Source: Sporosarcina sp. ANT_H38
GTDB lineage: Bacteria; Bacillota; Bacilli; Bacillales_A; Planococcaceae
Assembly (NCBI RefSeq): GCF_008369195.1
Contig: NZ_VOBC01000005.1
Span: 1-64,000, forward strand
DNA: 64,000 nucleotides
Direction: 5' to 3'
Shown here: piece after piece, positions 32,080 through 40,563 of the stretch
How positions within the stretch are numbered: the first letter of the stretch is position 1
How the letters are laid out: each line of letters starts with the position of its first letter
Made by a program: the position numbers and the translations under genes
Notes under the pieces: generated by a model
The model's input: the letters and a program-made list of their open reading frames with translations, nothing else
Databases searched by the model: none
Told to the model about the DNA's origin: nothing

Positions 32080-32136
32080 ACAAAATGAGCTGTAGGGATG
32101 CCGAAACTGGACATTCCCGCAGCTCATTTTTTTAAA
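32080..32136 (+). terminator. Terminator of dgkB
   Basis: AAAATGAGCTG and CAGCTCATTTTTT form the outer stem, with TAGGGATG/CATTCCCG inside, and end in a T7 tract. Confidence 0.88.
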
Positions 32137-32164
32137 TGTAAGAAATTATGAGTTTTTCACCTTG

Positions 32165-32320
32165 GAGTAGTGTCTAGGTTTCAGGCGCCACCCCCTCGGA
32201 TCATGAGTCGTTTTGCTGTGGGGAGGAATTGAACTCCTTGTTGCGACAGGGCGTCGCGATCTTAGTCCACCTTCATATCACTTATGCTTTCGGAGTTGGA
32301 CGGTGACTTGCGATTTTTCT
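32165..32320. repeat. Dispersed intergenic repeat (TTCAGGCGCC family), diverged copy
   Basis: The block starts GTGTCTAGGTTTCAGGCGCC and includes CGGATCATGAGTCG and GTTGCGACAGGGCGTCGCGAT (here 21 nt, written as GTTGCGACAGG then GCGTCGCGAT). It is between dgkB and the convergent NUDIX gene. Confidence 0.6.
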
Positions 32321-32757
32321 TATATAAATTCAATTGCCTGGTCTTGATTGGCAGCAAGTTCTGGCAGCTCGTTGATGGGTACCCAGCGATGGCAAAATGT
32401 CAAACCGTCGTCTTCGCCGCCTCCGAATACACGGTGCTCCCAGCTGACATGTCCTTCGCCGATAAATACAAGGTGAAAGATATTTCTTTCATATACGACA
32501 TTCTTATGTTCAGGAAAATAGTTTGTTTTATTCACTTTCCCTTTTAACTCTAAATCACTGCGCTGTATGCCTGTTTCTTCTTCAATTTCTCGATATAATG
32601 CATCTAACAATAACTCGTCCTCTTCGATTGTACCACCAGGGACCTGCAAGCCAGCGTCAGGATTATCTTTATGCTCGAACACAAGAATTTCACGTTCGGT
32701 ATTTTCACCTTTTGTAATATAAGCTAATACTTTTCTTTTCAATTCCATTGTGTTCAC
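32320..32757 (-). CDS. NUDIX hydrolase
   Basis: The 145-residue protein has a complete Nudix box: GGTIEEDELLLDALYREIEE followed by ETGI, fitting GX5EX7REUXEEXGU. The residues around (LVFEHKDNPDAGLQVPGG before, HRWVPINELPEL after) are typical of small MutT-like hydrolases of the NUDIX superfamily. The substrate cannot be assigned. It stands alone on the minus strand, convergent with dgkB. Confidence 0.88.
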   Translation of the reverse strand: MNTMELKRKVLAYITKGENTEREILVFEHKDNPDAGLQVPGGTIEEDELLLDALYREIEEETGIQRSDLELKGKVNKTNYFPEHKNVVYERNIFHLVFIGEGHVSWEHRVFGGGEDDGLTFCHRWVPINELPELAANQDQAIEFI

Positions 32758-32959
32758 CTCACTTTAGTTTATTAACGATACACAATATTCTGGTCATTAG
32801 CAAGCACTTACTTTGCTACGTCTATGTTGTCTACAAGAATTCCGTTGAATTCTTTAAGGTACTAGGGAATGCCTCACGCCTTCCCTTTAAAATGCATCTT
32901 CGCTCAGTTATATAGGTATTCATTTGTTCGAAATAGATATCGGTAAATAGTTCGGAAAA

Positions 32960-32988
32960 TTGTTTTAAATGTAACTATTAAGTGATAT
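32960..32988 (+). promoter_or_regulatory. Candidate promoter of the cytochrome bd operon
   Basis: TTGTTT (32960-32965) and TGATAT (32983-32988) are separated by 17 bp. This is the only reasonable sigma-A match I see before the small ORF at 33036. No clear regulator site was identified. Confidence 0.35.
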
Positions 32989-33035
32989 AGAGGGTATACA
33001 ATAGAATCAGATGTATTTGGAAGGATGTGATATCG

Positions 33036-33131
33036 GTGTACAAAACACATGAAAAACGACTTATCTGGCTGGCGTTTATTATTGCAGGAATTATGCTGTT
33101 ATCGATTGGTGGCAAAATCTTCGGAAGCTAA
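33036..33131 (+). CDS. 31-residue single-helix membrane protein upstream of cydA
   Basis: A GTG-start ORF preceded by GGAAGGATG encodes MYKTHEKRLIWLAFIIAGIM and then LLSIGGKIFGS: a charged N-terminus and one hydrophobic helix. It ends 14 bp before cydA and should be on the same transcript. Small single-helix proteins are common accessory subunits of cytochrome bd, but I do not recognise this one. The role is inferred from position only. Confidence 0.5.
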   Translation: MYKTHEKRLIWLAFIIAGIMLLSIGGKIFGS

Positions 33132-33145
33132 AGGGGGATGAGTAG

Positions 33146-34492
33146 ATGGGAAATGAAGAAGCAGTTTTTTTTTCAAGGGTCTTAACCGAAACGACGTTAT
33201 CATTCCATATTATTTATGCAACAATCGGCGTCGGTGTACCGCTAATGATTATGATTGCACAATGGGTCGGCATCAAGAAAAACGATGATCACTATATTTT
33301 ACTTGCACGACGTTGGGCACGAGGTTTTATCATTACAGTTGCCGTTGGTGTCGTAACAGGAACAGCCATCGGTTTACAGCTATCCTTATTATGGCCTAAT
33401 TTCATGGAACTTGCAGGGAATGTCATTGCACTTCCGTTATTTATGGAGACGTTTGCATTCTTTTTCGAAGCAATTTTCCTCGGTATTTACTTATATACAT
33501 GGGATCGATTTGAAAACCAGAAGAAACATTTTCTGTTACTCATTCCGGTTGCCGTCGGAGCATCCTTTTCTGCGGTGTTCATCACAATCGTTAACGCATT
33601 TATGAATGCACCAAGAGGATTTGATATCGTAAACGGTGAATTTGTTAACGTCAATCCGCTTCTTGCAATGTTCAATCCTGCAATGCCGACGAAAGTGGCG
33701 CATGTTGTTGCGACGTCGTATATGACAGCTGCTTTTGTACTTGCAGCGATTGCTGCGTTCCGCCTATTGAAAGGTTCGAATCATGAGTACCACAAAAAAG
33801 CCCTTTATCTTACTATGAAAGTCGGTCTTGTATTTGCAATTGCTTCAGCAATTATCGGTGACTTCTCAGGGAAATATTTAGCGGAGTATCAGCCAGAGAA
33901 ATTGGCTGCAGCTGAATGGCATCTTGAAACGAGTGAAAATGCACCGCTGATAATGTACGGCATTCTTAAAGATGGAGAAGTTAAATATGCCATCAAAATA
34001 CCGTATGCATTATCATTCCTTGCACACGGCAGTTTTACACAAGAAGTGGCTGGTCTGGATCAATTCCCTGAGGATGAAGTTCCGCCCCTTTACATCCATT
34101 ACTTATTCGACATAATGGTGTCAATCGGAATTTGGATGACCCTTCTTTCGGGTGTATTTTGGTTAGGTGTTCAGCGAGGCTGGAAAATGGTTTCTACGAA
34201 ATGGTTCCGCTGGCTGATCGTACTCGGCGGTCCACTAACAATAGTAGCGATAGAGGCAGGCTGGTGGCTTGCAGAAGTCGGTAGACAGCCATGGATTTTG
34301 CGAGGTATCATGCGGACGCAGGATGCTGCTACGACGAGCGGACATGTTGACTCGATGCTTATCTTATTCTGCCTGCTTTATCTTATTCTAGGAGTAGGTA
34401 GTGTAGTTGTATTGCGAAGAATGTTCCGCAACAATCCAGTTGAACGTGAAATTGAAGATCGTGATTCGGAGAAAGGCGGCGACGTGCTATGA
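33146..34492 (+). CDS. cydA: Cytochrome bd-type quinol oxidase subunit I (short Q-loop)
   Basis: The 448-residue integral membrane subunit carries the hemes and the quinol site. It has about nine hydrophobic segments. The N-terminal LSFHIIYATIGVGVP contains a likely heme-ligand His. The GRQPW signature is present in WWLAEVGRQPWILRG. The Q-loop is short, as in Gram-positive and CIO-type enzymes. GGGGGATGAG precedes the ATG. It overlaps cydB by ATGA. Confidence 0.94.
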   Translation: MGNEEAVFFSRVLTETTLSFHIIYATIGVGVPLMIMIAQWVGIKKNDDHYILLARRWARGFIITVAVGVVTGTAIGLQLSLLWPNFMELAGNVIALPLFMETFAFFFEAIFLGIYLYTWDRFENQKKHFLLLIPVAVGASFSAVFITIVNAFMNAPRGFDIVNGEFVNVNPLLAMFNPAMPTKVAHVVATSYMTAAFVLAAIAAFRLLKGSNHEYHKKALYLTMKVGLVFAIASAIIGDFSGKYLAEYQPEKLAAAEWHLETSENAPLIMYGILKDGEVKYAIKIPYALSFLAHGSFTQEVAGLDQFPEDEVPPLYIHYLFDIMVSIGIWMTLLSGVFWLGVQRGWKMVSTKWFRWLIVLGGPLTIVAIEAGWWLAEVGRQPWILRGIMRTQDAATTSGHVDSMLILFCLLYLILGVGSVVVLRRMFRNNPVEREIEDRDSEKGGDVL

Positions 34493-35514
34493 CACTCGAA
34501 ATACTTGGCATATCCGTTCTATGGACTTTCCTGTTGGGCTATATATTGATCGGTGCTATTGATTTTGGGGCAGGCTTTTTCAATGCCTACAGCACGCTCA
34601 CTGGTCGTCAGCATATTTTGACGAACATTATCCAGCGCTATTTATCTCCCGTCTGGGAAGTGACCAACGTTTTCCTGGTGTTTTTCTTTGTAGGGATCAT
34701 TGGTTTTTTTCCGAAAACAGCGTTTTATTATGGAACGACGTTATTAATCCCCGTTAGCTTCGGGATTATCTTACTGGCTATCCGGGGTTCTTATTATGCA
34801 TTTGAAACGTATGGCGCACGTGGACACAAAGGGTATTCGTTTATGTATGGTCTTGCTGGAATACTTATTCCAGCATCACTGTCCATCGTGTTAACCATTT
34901 CTGAAGGCGGATTTATCGATATGGTGAACGGCAATCCCGTCCTCGATTATTGGAAGCTGTTCACCAGTCCGTTGACATGGGCGATCGTTGTGTTAAGCAT
35001 CGCCGCAACGCTTTATATATCGGCGGTATTCCTAACCTGGTATGCGCATAAAGCGCGCGATGAGGGAGCTACGAATATGATTCGTAAATATGCGCTGATT
35101 TGGGCATTGCCGACGATTATCACGGCAGGGGGCATTATATTCGAACTGAGAAATCACAATCCGGAACATTACAGTAACATCCAGAATTTCTGGCCAATGT
35201 TTCTCCTATCGTTCCTTATGTTTATCGGAACGGTTTGGTTAATCTGGCAGCGCCGGAATTATGGACTCGCATTCCTATTGCTAGTGGGGCAGTTCACATT
35301 TGCCTTCTTCGGCTACGGTGCGTCCCATTATCCATACTTGTTGTACCCGTATTTGACGATTTACGACAGCTTCACAAATCCGGCTATGGCCATCTCGCTC
35401 ATTGTGGTATTCATCCTGGGACTTGGGCTGCTAATTCCGTCATTGTACTTGCTCATGCGTCTATTCCTATTCGATAAAGATTACGTCCGCGGAAAAGGCG
35501 ACTACCACGCATAA
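34489..35514 (+). CDS. cydB: Cytochrome bd-type quinol oxidase subunit II
   Basis: The 341-residue polytopic partner of CydA starts with hydrophobic LGISVLWTFLLGYILIGAID and includes FGAGFFNAY. About eight to nine helices follow. It is translationally coupled to cydA and followed after 13 bp by a CydS-like ORF. The enzyme reduces oxygen with menaquinol at the cytoplasmic membrane and complements the qox oxidase found later in the window. Confidence 0.93.
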   Translation: MTLEILGISVLWTFLLGYILIGAIDFGAGFFNAYSTLTGRQHILTNIIQRYLSPVWEVTNVFLVFFFVGIIGFFPKTAFYYGTTLLIPVSFGIILLAIRGSYYAFETYGARGHKGYSFMYGLAGILIPASLSIVLTISEGGFIDMVNGNPVLDYWKLFTSPLTWAIVVLSIAATLYISAVFLTWYAHKARDEGATNMIRKYALIWALPTIITAGGIIFELRNHNPEHYSNIQNFWPMFLLSFLMFIGTVWLIWQRRNYGLAFLLLVGQFTFAFFGYGASHYPYLLYPYLTIYDSFTNPAMAISLIVVFILGLGLLIPSLYLLMRLFLFDKDYVRGKGDYHA

Positions 35515-35527
35515 GGAGGAACGGAAC

Positions 35528-35647
35528 ATGAATCATTTTCTAATGTTTTACGCACCCTTCATCGTCCTCATCGGGGGACTCATCGTAGCGTTCGTTGTTG
35601 GACCGATGGACGGAGCAGTAAAGAAACAAATTGAAAAAGAAAAGTAA
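35528..35647 (+). CDS. cydS: CydS-like small subunit of cytochrome bd
   Basis: A 39-residue ORF with AAGGAGGA 8 nt upstream encodes MNHFLMFYAPFIVLIGGLIV then AFVVGPMDGAVKK and a charged end. It has one transmembrane helix. Sequence and position resemble CydS of the Geobacillus bd oxidase, a single-helix subunit described from its structure (pattern FLxMYAPxxV...AFxVGxxD). The C-terminus is slightly longer here. It is the last gene of the operon. Confidence 0.8.
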   Translation: MNHFLMFYAPFIVLIGGLIVAFVVGPMDGAVKKQIEKEK

Positions 35648-35654
35648 AAGAGGG

Positions 35655-35684
35655 CAGACGTCGTTGTGTGGCGTCTGTTTTTTG
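35655..35684 (+). terminator. Terminator of the cyd operon
   Basis: CAGACG/CGTCTG stem (35655-35677), with extra wobble pairs, is followed by T6. Confidence 0.8.
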
Positions 35685-35704
35685 TTGCCCTGTCAATTAT
35701 GTTT

Positions 35705-35874
35705 GCTGAACGATTGTAAAAGTTAAGCGAACCTATCATATACGTTTGCCGACCGAGCAAATAAGTTAAGCGACCGATCATATACGTTTGCCGACCGAGC
35801 AAATAAGTTAAGCGACCGATCATATACGTTTGCCGACCGAGCATATAAGAGAAGCGACCAATCATATAAGTTGG
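35705..35874. repeat. 21-bp tandem repeat array (about eight units, 42-bp superunit)
   Basis: Units alternate between CGACCGATCATATACGTTTG-like and CGACCGAGCAAATAAGTTAA-like 21-mers, so the repeat also has a 42-bp period. The outer units are more diverged. No gene covers it. On the minus strand the units form an open frame with a repeating RQTYMIGRLTYLLG pattern, but there is no ribosome site and I do not call it a gene. It lies between the cyd terminator and rlmCD. Confidence 0.85.
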
Positions 35875-35993
35875 TCAACTACCCATATCCCATCGTAAAG
35901 TACACGTATTGTCTTATAGATGCCCTCTCGACATCTGTTTTTTCACCCTTAGCATGGTAAACTAGAGACATCTGAAATTTGGAGGAAAATATA

Positions 35994-37361
35994 ATGTCAT
36001 ATAGTGTAAATAGAAACGACCGCCTCAACGTCTACGTAGAAGATTTGACGCATGATGGCTCGGGCGTAGCAAAAGTAGATGGCTATCCGCTATTCATCCC
36101 AGGTGCGCTGCCAGGTGAAGAGGTTGATATACAAGTAGGTAAAACATTGAAAAATTACGGCTTTGCTAGGATGTTAAACATAACAAAAGCATCCCCTGAC
36201 CGTGTAAAACCACCTTGCAATGTGTTCTCAGAATGCGGTGGATGCCAGATGCAGCACTTGTCTTACGAAGGCCAACTGGTTCAAAAACGTAAAACGGTCC
36301 GCGATGTTATGGACCGTATCGCGAAATTGCCGGATGTGCCGGTGCACCCCGTGAAAGGGATGGACGATCCTTGGCGCTACCGCAATAAATCACAAATACC
36401 TTTCAGCGAGCGAGACGGTAAAGTCATTTCCGGCTTTTACAAATCACGTACACATCACATTGTTGACACTGACATCTGTCTCATCCAAAGTCACGAGGCA
36501 GACGATCTGATGGCAATGTTGAAATATGAACTGCATGCAATCGGCGTTGATGCCTATGACGAGAAAACTCACTTAGGCTTGTTACGGCACTTAATTGTCC
36601 GCACTGGACGAACCTCAGGTGAAGTGATGGTTATTTTAGTAACGCGCAAAAAGAAATTTACGCAGAAAGTTGCAGCCATAGAACTTATTAAACGCGTTAT
36701 TCCGAATGTAACATCCATTATGCAAAACTTTAATACCGAGAGAACGAATGTGATTTTCGGAGAAGAAACTGTTTTGCTATACGGAAAACCAGTTATTGTC
36801 GATTCAATTGGCGATATCGATTTTGAAATTTCTGCACGCTCTTTCTATCAAGTGAATCCTGAACAGACAGAGGTGCTTTATGGACAGGCACTCGAATATG
36901 CACAGTTGACAGGAAACGAATCCGTCATCGATGCGTATTGTGGTATCGGTACAATCTCGCTGTTCATCGCACAAAAAGCGAAAGAAGTGTACGGTGTTGA
37001 AATTGTTCCTGAAGCAATCGAAGATGCCAAACGCAACGCGGAATTGAATGGCATCAAAAACGCTCACTTTGAAGCAGGTCCTGCGGAAGTCGTCATTCCA
37101 AAATGGTATGCAGACGGCAAACGATTCGATGTTTTAGTCGTCGATCCACCGCGTAAAGGCTGCGATGAAGAACTGTTGAAAACGATTTTGGAATACAAGC
37201 CGAAGCGTGTTGTTTATGTATCATGTAATCCTGGTACGCTTGCGCGTGATTTACGCATACTTGAAGATGGTGGCTATCGTACCCAAGAGGTGCAACCGGT
37301 GGATATGTTCCCGCATAGTAGTCACGTCGAGTGTGTTGCGTGGTTGGAGCTAAGTTTGTAA
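35994..37361 (+). CDS. rlmCD: 23S rRNA (uracil-C5)-methyltransferase RlmCD
   Basis: The 455-residue TrmA/RumA-family enzyme methylates uracil C5 of 23S rRNA; the B. subtilis orthologue (YefA) modifies two positions. An N-terminal TRAM domain ([21 protein letters not shown]) precedes the Fe-S Cys cluster [10 protein letters not shown], the SAM motif [23 protein letters not shown] and the catalytic [14 protein letters not shown] chose ATG 35994, 8 nt after GGAGG. The gene ends with the HVECVAWLE signature. In B. subtilis it follows dgkB directly; here the NUDIX gene and cyd operon lie between. Confidence 0.95.
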   Translation: MSYSVNRNDRLNVYVEDLTHDGSGVAKVDGYPLFIPGALPGEEVDIQVGKTLKNYGFARMLNITKASPDRVKPPCNVFSECGGCQMQHLSYEGQLVQKRKTVRDVMDRIAKLPDVPVHPVKGMDDPWRYRNKSQIPFSERDGKVISGFYKSRTHHIVDTDICLIQSHEADDLMAMLKYELHAIGVDAYDEKTHLGLLRHLIVRTGRTSGEVMVILVTRKKKFTQKVAAIELIKRVIPNVTSIMQNFNTERTNVIFGEETVLLYGKPVIVDSIGDIDFEISARSFYQVNPEQTEVLYGQALEYAQLTGNESVIDAYCGIGTISLFIAQKAKEVYGVEIVPEAIEDAKRNAELNGIKNAHFEAGPAEVVIPKWYADGKRFDVLVVDPPRKGCDEELLKTILEYKPKRVVYVSCNPGTLARDLRILEDGGYRTQEVQPVDMFPHSSHVECVAWLELSL

Positions 37362-37432
37362 GGGGATAATTAAAATATTTAGTCAAATGAACTTATAACA
37401 CGTACACCGACTTACTAATAAAATTTCAGTTA

Positions 37433-37472
37433 AATGCCCCCCTGCTCTAGACCTCTAGAACAGGGGGGCATT
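37433..37472. terminator. Strong hairpin after rlmCD
   Basis: AATGCCCCCCTG pairs with CAGGGGGGCATT around a 16-nt loop. The + strand tail is not T-rich (AACGTTGG), so termination on this strand is less certain. Confidence 0.55.
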
Positions 37473-37615
37473 AACGTTGGTAAAATAGGAAACATCGCAA
37501 CTCGGGAACCAATTAAGGTTTTGCCTCTTGTGTGAAAACTTTCAGAGGGCTAGATAAAAGACAAAATAGTAAGTAGTGTTTTTAAACGGGTAACTTAGAC
37601 GAGATTTTTTTATAA

Positions 37616-37828
37616 AAACATAATGTAGAGATTAGTATTGTCCTTAACCCAAACACCATAGAGAAAAGTTCTATGTTAACAAGCGAAAGAAAGTATCATA
37701 ATACTGCAATGAAAAAGTTTCCTACTAGGGTTAATAACGGGGAAAAACCAATCCATTATGGGTATTCTTTTAAGTTTAAACAAGAAAGCGAATTAGACTA
37801 CTTTTTAAAAGACTTGAATCGTAGTTAA
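37616..37828 (+). pseudogene. Orphan coding fragment of unknown family
   Basis: The frame is open from 37616 to a stop at 37826-37828. The only ATG at 37673 gives 51 residues (MLTSERKYHNTAMKKFPTRV onward, ending YFLKDLNRS) and has no good ribosome site. The composition is charged and soluble. It could be the C-terminal end of a larger lost gene, possibly a toxin tip given the small β-rich ORF that follows, but I recognise no family. Confidence 0.3.
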
Positions 37829-37962
37829 TTCAAAAGTTTTAAAGTGAAAAACGGATTTGGCTATAAAATTACTTTGAATATATATTGAATTTATACGAAA
37901 TTCCAAAGAAAAAGACGTTAAATAACTTAATTGGGAACTATGTTTTAGGGAGGACTGAAAAA

Positions 37963-38487
37963 ATGATTTCTAAAGCGGAAATAATAAAACTACCTTATTC
38001 GGGACAATACAAGGAGAAGATTTATGACATTTCGAGTCCTTGGAATTCCTCTAATTGGACGTGGGTAAAATTTTTAAATGAAGATTTAACCGAGTGGTGT
38101 GGCGAGTTCAGAGGTTCACCACGAGCAGTTGTAGTATCGGAAAAGCATAATGATGTTTTAGTCCTTACTTCTGATTATTTATATCAACTTGATTGTCTTA
38201 GTGAAGAATTAACTGATTATGAATCGCATGATCAATATCGAGATTTAGCTGTAACGCCACTCGGAGATATCATACTAGCTGATTATTATCATATTGAAGT
38301 TAAAGGATCAACATTAGAGGATAAGAAATTATTAGAAAGTCCAATAGAAATGGATATGATTAAGTTTCATGGTTGGTCTAACAACAAGTTGTTAATAACT
38401 TGTGATGAATTTTTAAATTATGACAATCATGTTGAATTAGAACTTGATGGGGTGACACTTGAAATAAATATAAAAGAAATCATGTAA
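37963..38487 (+). CDS. Hypothetical protein, possible orphan immunity protein
   Basis: A 174-residue soluble protein begins at ATG 37963, 9 nt after AGGGAGG. The same frame is open back to a TTG at 37885, but that start has no ribosome site. It is acidic, with short repeated β-like segments such as AVVVSEKHNDVLVLTSDYLYQLD. The base composition is more AT-rich than the housekeeping genes to its left. No domain is recognised. The position after a broken coding fragment and the small β-rich form are compatible with an immunity protein, which is a guess. Confidence 0.6.
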   Translation: MISKAEIIKLPYSGQYKEKIYDISSPWNSSNWTWVKFLNEDLTEWCGEFRGSPRAVVVSEKHNDVLVLTSDYLYQLDCLSEELTDYESHDQYRDLAVTPLGDIILADYYHIEVKGSTLEDKKLLESPIEMDMIKFHGWSNNKLLITCDEFLNYDNHVELELDGVTLEINIKEIM

Positions 38488-38748
38488 CATTTTACTATCA
38501 ACCACAGGGGGATAGTGTAGAAGGTTCTGTTTATGGTTGGTTTAGGCATAAGAAGTAAAGAACCAATAATGTAGTTTAACAAATCCTAATACAAAAATAG
38601 GATATCTAAATACATAAGATACAAAATAACAAACACTGGCGCTCCTTCGTATATTTAATTCTCTTTACAATGCGAGTCTGTCGAATTTGTTTAGATTGAT
38701 TAGACATTATTTCCCTATAATTTACTTGTAGAAAAGTATTACGCAGTT

Positions 38749-38757
38749 TGATATAAT
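38749..38757 (+). promoter_or_regulatory. Extended -10 promoter of the PyrR-type leader
   Basis: TGATATAAT (38749-38757) is an extended -10 element. The best -35, TTGTAG at 38726-38731, is 20 bp away, so recognition probably relies on the TGn extension. Confidence 0.5.
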
Positions 38758-38775
38758 AAATAAAAAAATAATAAT

Positions 38776-38806
38776 CCTTTAATATGGCCCAGAGAGGCTA
38801 AAAAGG
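38776..38806 (+). promoter_or_regulatory. PyrR binding loop 1 in the leader of the MFS transporter gene
   Basis: The sequence reads CCTTTAATATGG then CCCAGAGAGGCTAAAAAGG. The CCAGAGAGGCT core flanked by CCTTT/AAAGG arms is the hallmark of PyrR-binding RNA loops in Bacillus pyr leaders. Its 3' arm (AAAAGG) can alternatively pair with CCTTTT at 38851-38856 of the following terminator, as an antiterminator should. Confidence 0.8.
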
Positions 38807-38847
38807 TCTACTTGATAATTTAAGGTTTTTAAACCTATATTTATTCA

Positions 38848-38885
38848 TGCCCTTTTGCCCTCTTTGGCGAAAGGGTATTTATTTT
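38848..38885 (+). terminator. Attenuator terminator downstream of PyrR loop 1
   Basis: TGCCCTTTTGCC pairs with GGCGAAAGGGTA around a CTCTTT-type loop and is followed by a T-rich run. It fits a UMP-PyrR controlled attenuator. Confidence 0.75.
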
Positions 38886-38900
38886 GCATTTATATAGTAC

Positions 38901-38935
38901 CTCTTTTAAATGAAGTCCCGTGAGGCTTAAAAGGA
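38901..38935 (+). promoter_or_regulatory. Second PyrR-type binding loop
   Basis: CTCTTTTAAATGAAG is followed by TCCCGTGAGGCTTAAAAGGAG. The AGTCCCGTGAGGCT core is a known variant pattern of the PyrR loop. A competing hairpin AAGGAGAATGGA/TCCATTCCTT follows, without a T tract directly after it. Confidence 0.6.
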
Positions 38936-39021
38936 GAATGGAAGATTTTTTTATTGAAACATCCATTCCTTCGGAGATAAAAGAGATTTATGTCATCTAG
39001 AAAATACAGGAGGAATGTAGA

Positions 39022-40230
39022 ATGGATTATCGCAAAAAAACCGTGGTTGCGTCGGTAACAGGTTTAACATTAGAAGGTATGGACATCATGTTCATCTCAT
39101 TTGCTATGACAATGATTATTGCAGAATTTCACGTTGATTTAGCAACTGGAGGAATGATTTCTTCCATTACCAATATTGGTATGTTAGTAGGTGGAATTGT
39201 TTTCGGGATTTTAGCAGATAAATATGGGCGGGTAAAAGTTTTTACCTATACCGTAATATTGTTTGCAATAGGCACCGCTTTAACTGGAATAGCTACGAGT
39301 ATAGAACAAGTTTTTGTTTTTAGATTCATTGCAGGAATAGGTGCTGGAGGAGAATATGGGATTGGTATGGCGCTTGTTGCAGAGGCCTGGCCGAAAAATA
39401 AACAAGGGAGAGCATCGTCATATGTCAGTGTAGGTGCTCAATATGGTGTTATTTTAGCAGCATTACTAAGTGCAATTATTCTGCCTACTTTAGGCTGGAG
39501 AGCATTGTTTTTTGTTGGTGTGGTCCCTGTTATTTTTGCCTTTATTGTACGGAAGAATCTAGATGAATCTCCAGAGTGGCTAGCTGCTCAAAAGAATAAA
39601 AAAACAGTTAACAAAGCTGAAAAGGGTAAGTTGGTTCAATTGTTTGAAACGCCTCGAATCACATTTACTACACTATCTTTAATCGTAATGGCAACTGTTC
39701 AAATTGCCGGATATAACGGGTTAATGATTTGGTTGCCGTCTATGTTGCAACAATCACAAGGTTTATCTGTTTCAAGCTCTGCTCTTTGGACAATTAGTAC
39801 AGCAGTTGGCATGATAATCGGTATGTTAACATTTGGACGATTCCTGGATCGATTTGGAGCAAAATATGCCTTTGGAGTATTCCTTATTGCTTCTGCATTT
39901 GCTGTGTTTTTATACGCCTACGCAACTGGAAGTATGGGTCTATTAATAGGTGGTGCAATTGTCGGATTCTTCTCAAATGGAATGTTTGCCGGGTATGGGG
40001 CGTTAATTGGTAGTCTTTATCCCGTTCAGATTCGAAGTACGGCAACTAACACGATATTTAACTGCGGTAGAGCGATAGGAGGATTCTCACCAATCCTAGT
40101 TGGTTATATTCTACAAAGTTATGATATGAAAGTCGCGATGCTCTACTTAGCAGGCTTATATTGTATATCCTTTATTGTTATGATGACGCTGAAAAAAAGT
40201 GATCTAGGGAATGTGAGTGAAACTATATAA
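39022..40230 (+). CDS. MFS transporter under a PyrR-type leader (candidate pyrimidine-precursor importer)
   Basis: The 402-residue protein has 12 predicted transmembrane segments and MFS signatures (GILADKYGRVKVF between TM2 and TM3, GAGGEYGIGMALVAEAWP in TM4-5, GRFLDRFGAKYA in the second half). It resembles the aromatic-acid/sialate-type symporter branch. AGGAGGAATG precedes the ATG. The untranslated leader holds two PyrR-type loops and an attenuator, and no pyrimidine biosynthetic gene follows. I infer uptake of a pyrimidine-related acid such as orotate or dihydroorotate. The substrate is not shown by the protein sequence. Confidence 0.85.
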   Translation: MDYRKKTVVASVTGLTLEGMDIMFISFAMTMIIAEFHVDLATGGMISSITNIGMLVGGIVFGILADKYGRVKVFTYTVILFAIGTALTGIATSIEQVFVFRFIAGIGAGGEYGIGMALVAEAWPKNKQGRASSYVSVGAQYGVILAALLSAIILPTLGWRALFFVGVVPVIFAFIVRKNLDESPEWLAAQKNKKTVNKAEKGKLVQLFETPRITFTTLSLIVMATVQIAGYNGLMIWLPSMLQQSQGLSVSSSALWTISTAVGMIIGMLTFGRFLDRFGAKYAFGVFLIASAFAVFLYAYATGSMGLLIGGAIVGFFSNGMFAGYGALIGSLYPVQIRSTATNTIFNCGRAIGGFSPILVGYILQSYDMKVAMLYLAGLYCISFIVMMTLKKSDLGNVSETI

Positions 40231-40376
40231 GTGACAAATGCCAGGTTCTTAGTGGTTTATCAATTATAAAAAGTAACGAGAAAATAATTTGATCAAAAAG
40301 TAGTTGCTACGTGTACAGTTACTTTTTGGATCTCTTTGGATCAAATGATTTCTATATAATTAGCGAGATATCTTGA

Positions 40377-40420
40377 TGTGTAGGGATGCGACAAAGTCGC
40401 ATCCCTACACATTTTTTTTC
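40377..40420 (+). terminator. Terminator of the PyrR-leader MFS gene
   Basis: A perfect 16-bp stem TGTGTAGGGATGCGAC / GTCGCATCCCTACACA with an AAA loop is followed by T8. Confidence 0.93.
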
Positions 40421-40527
40421 GGTAGTCGTATGGTGATTGTTAATCCGTCGCGCTCCAAAGGTATAGGTACATGAAGTGCTAAATCTTTTCCGGATGAAAA
40501 AATAGAAGGGCTTATTATCAAGATAAA

Positions 40528-40563
40528 AGCCGCCAAAGATGCAATTTTGGCGGCTGATTTTTT
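40528..40563 (+). other. Hairpin with T-rich tail inside dispersed element copy 2
   Basis: AGCCGCCAAA pairs with TTTGGCGGCT around the loop GATGCAAT and is followed by GATTTTTTC. The loop is complementary to the loop ATTGTATC of the hairpin at 40672-40699. It may act as a terminator. Confidence 0.6.

Noticed and set aside
35548..35865. Minus-strand open frame encoding repeated RQTYMIGRLTYLLG
   Set aside because: It is produced by the 21-bp tandem repeat in a frame without stops. It lacks a ribosome site and runs antisense through the cydS ORF and the cyd terminator.
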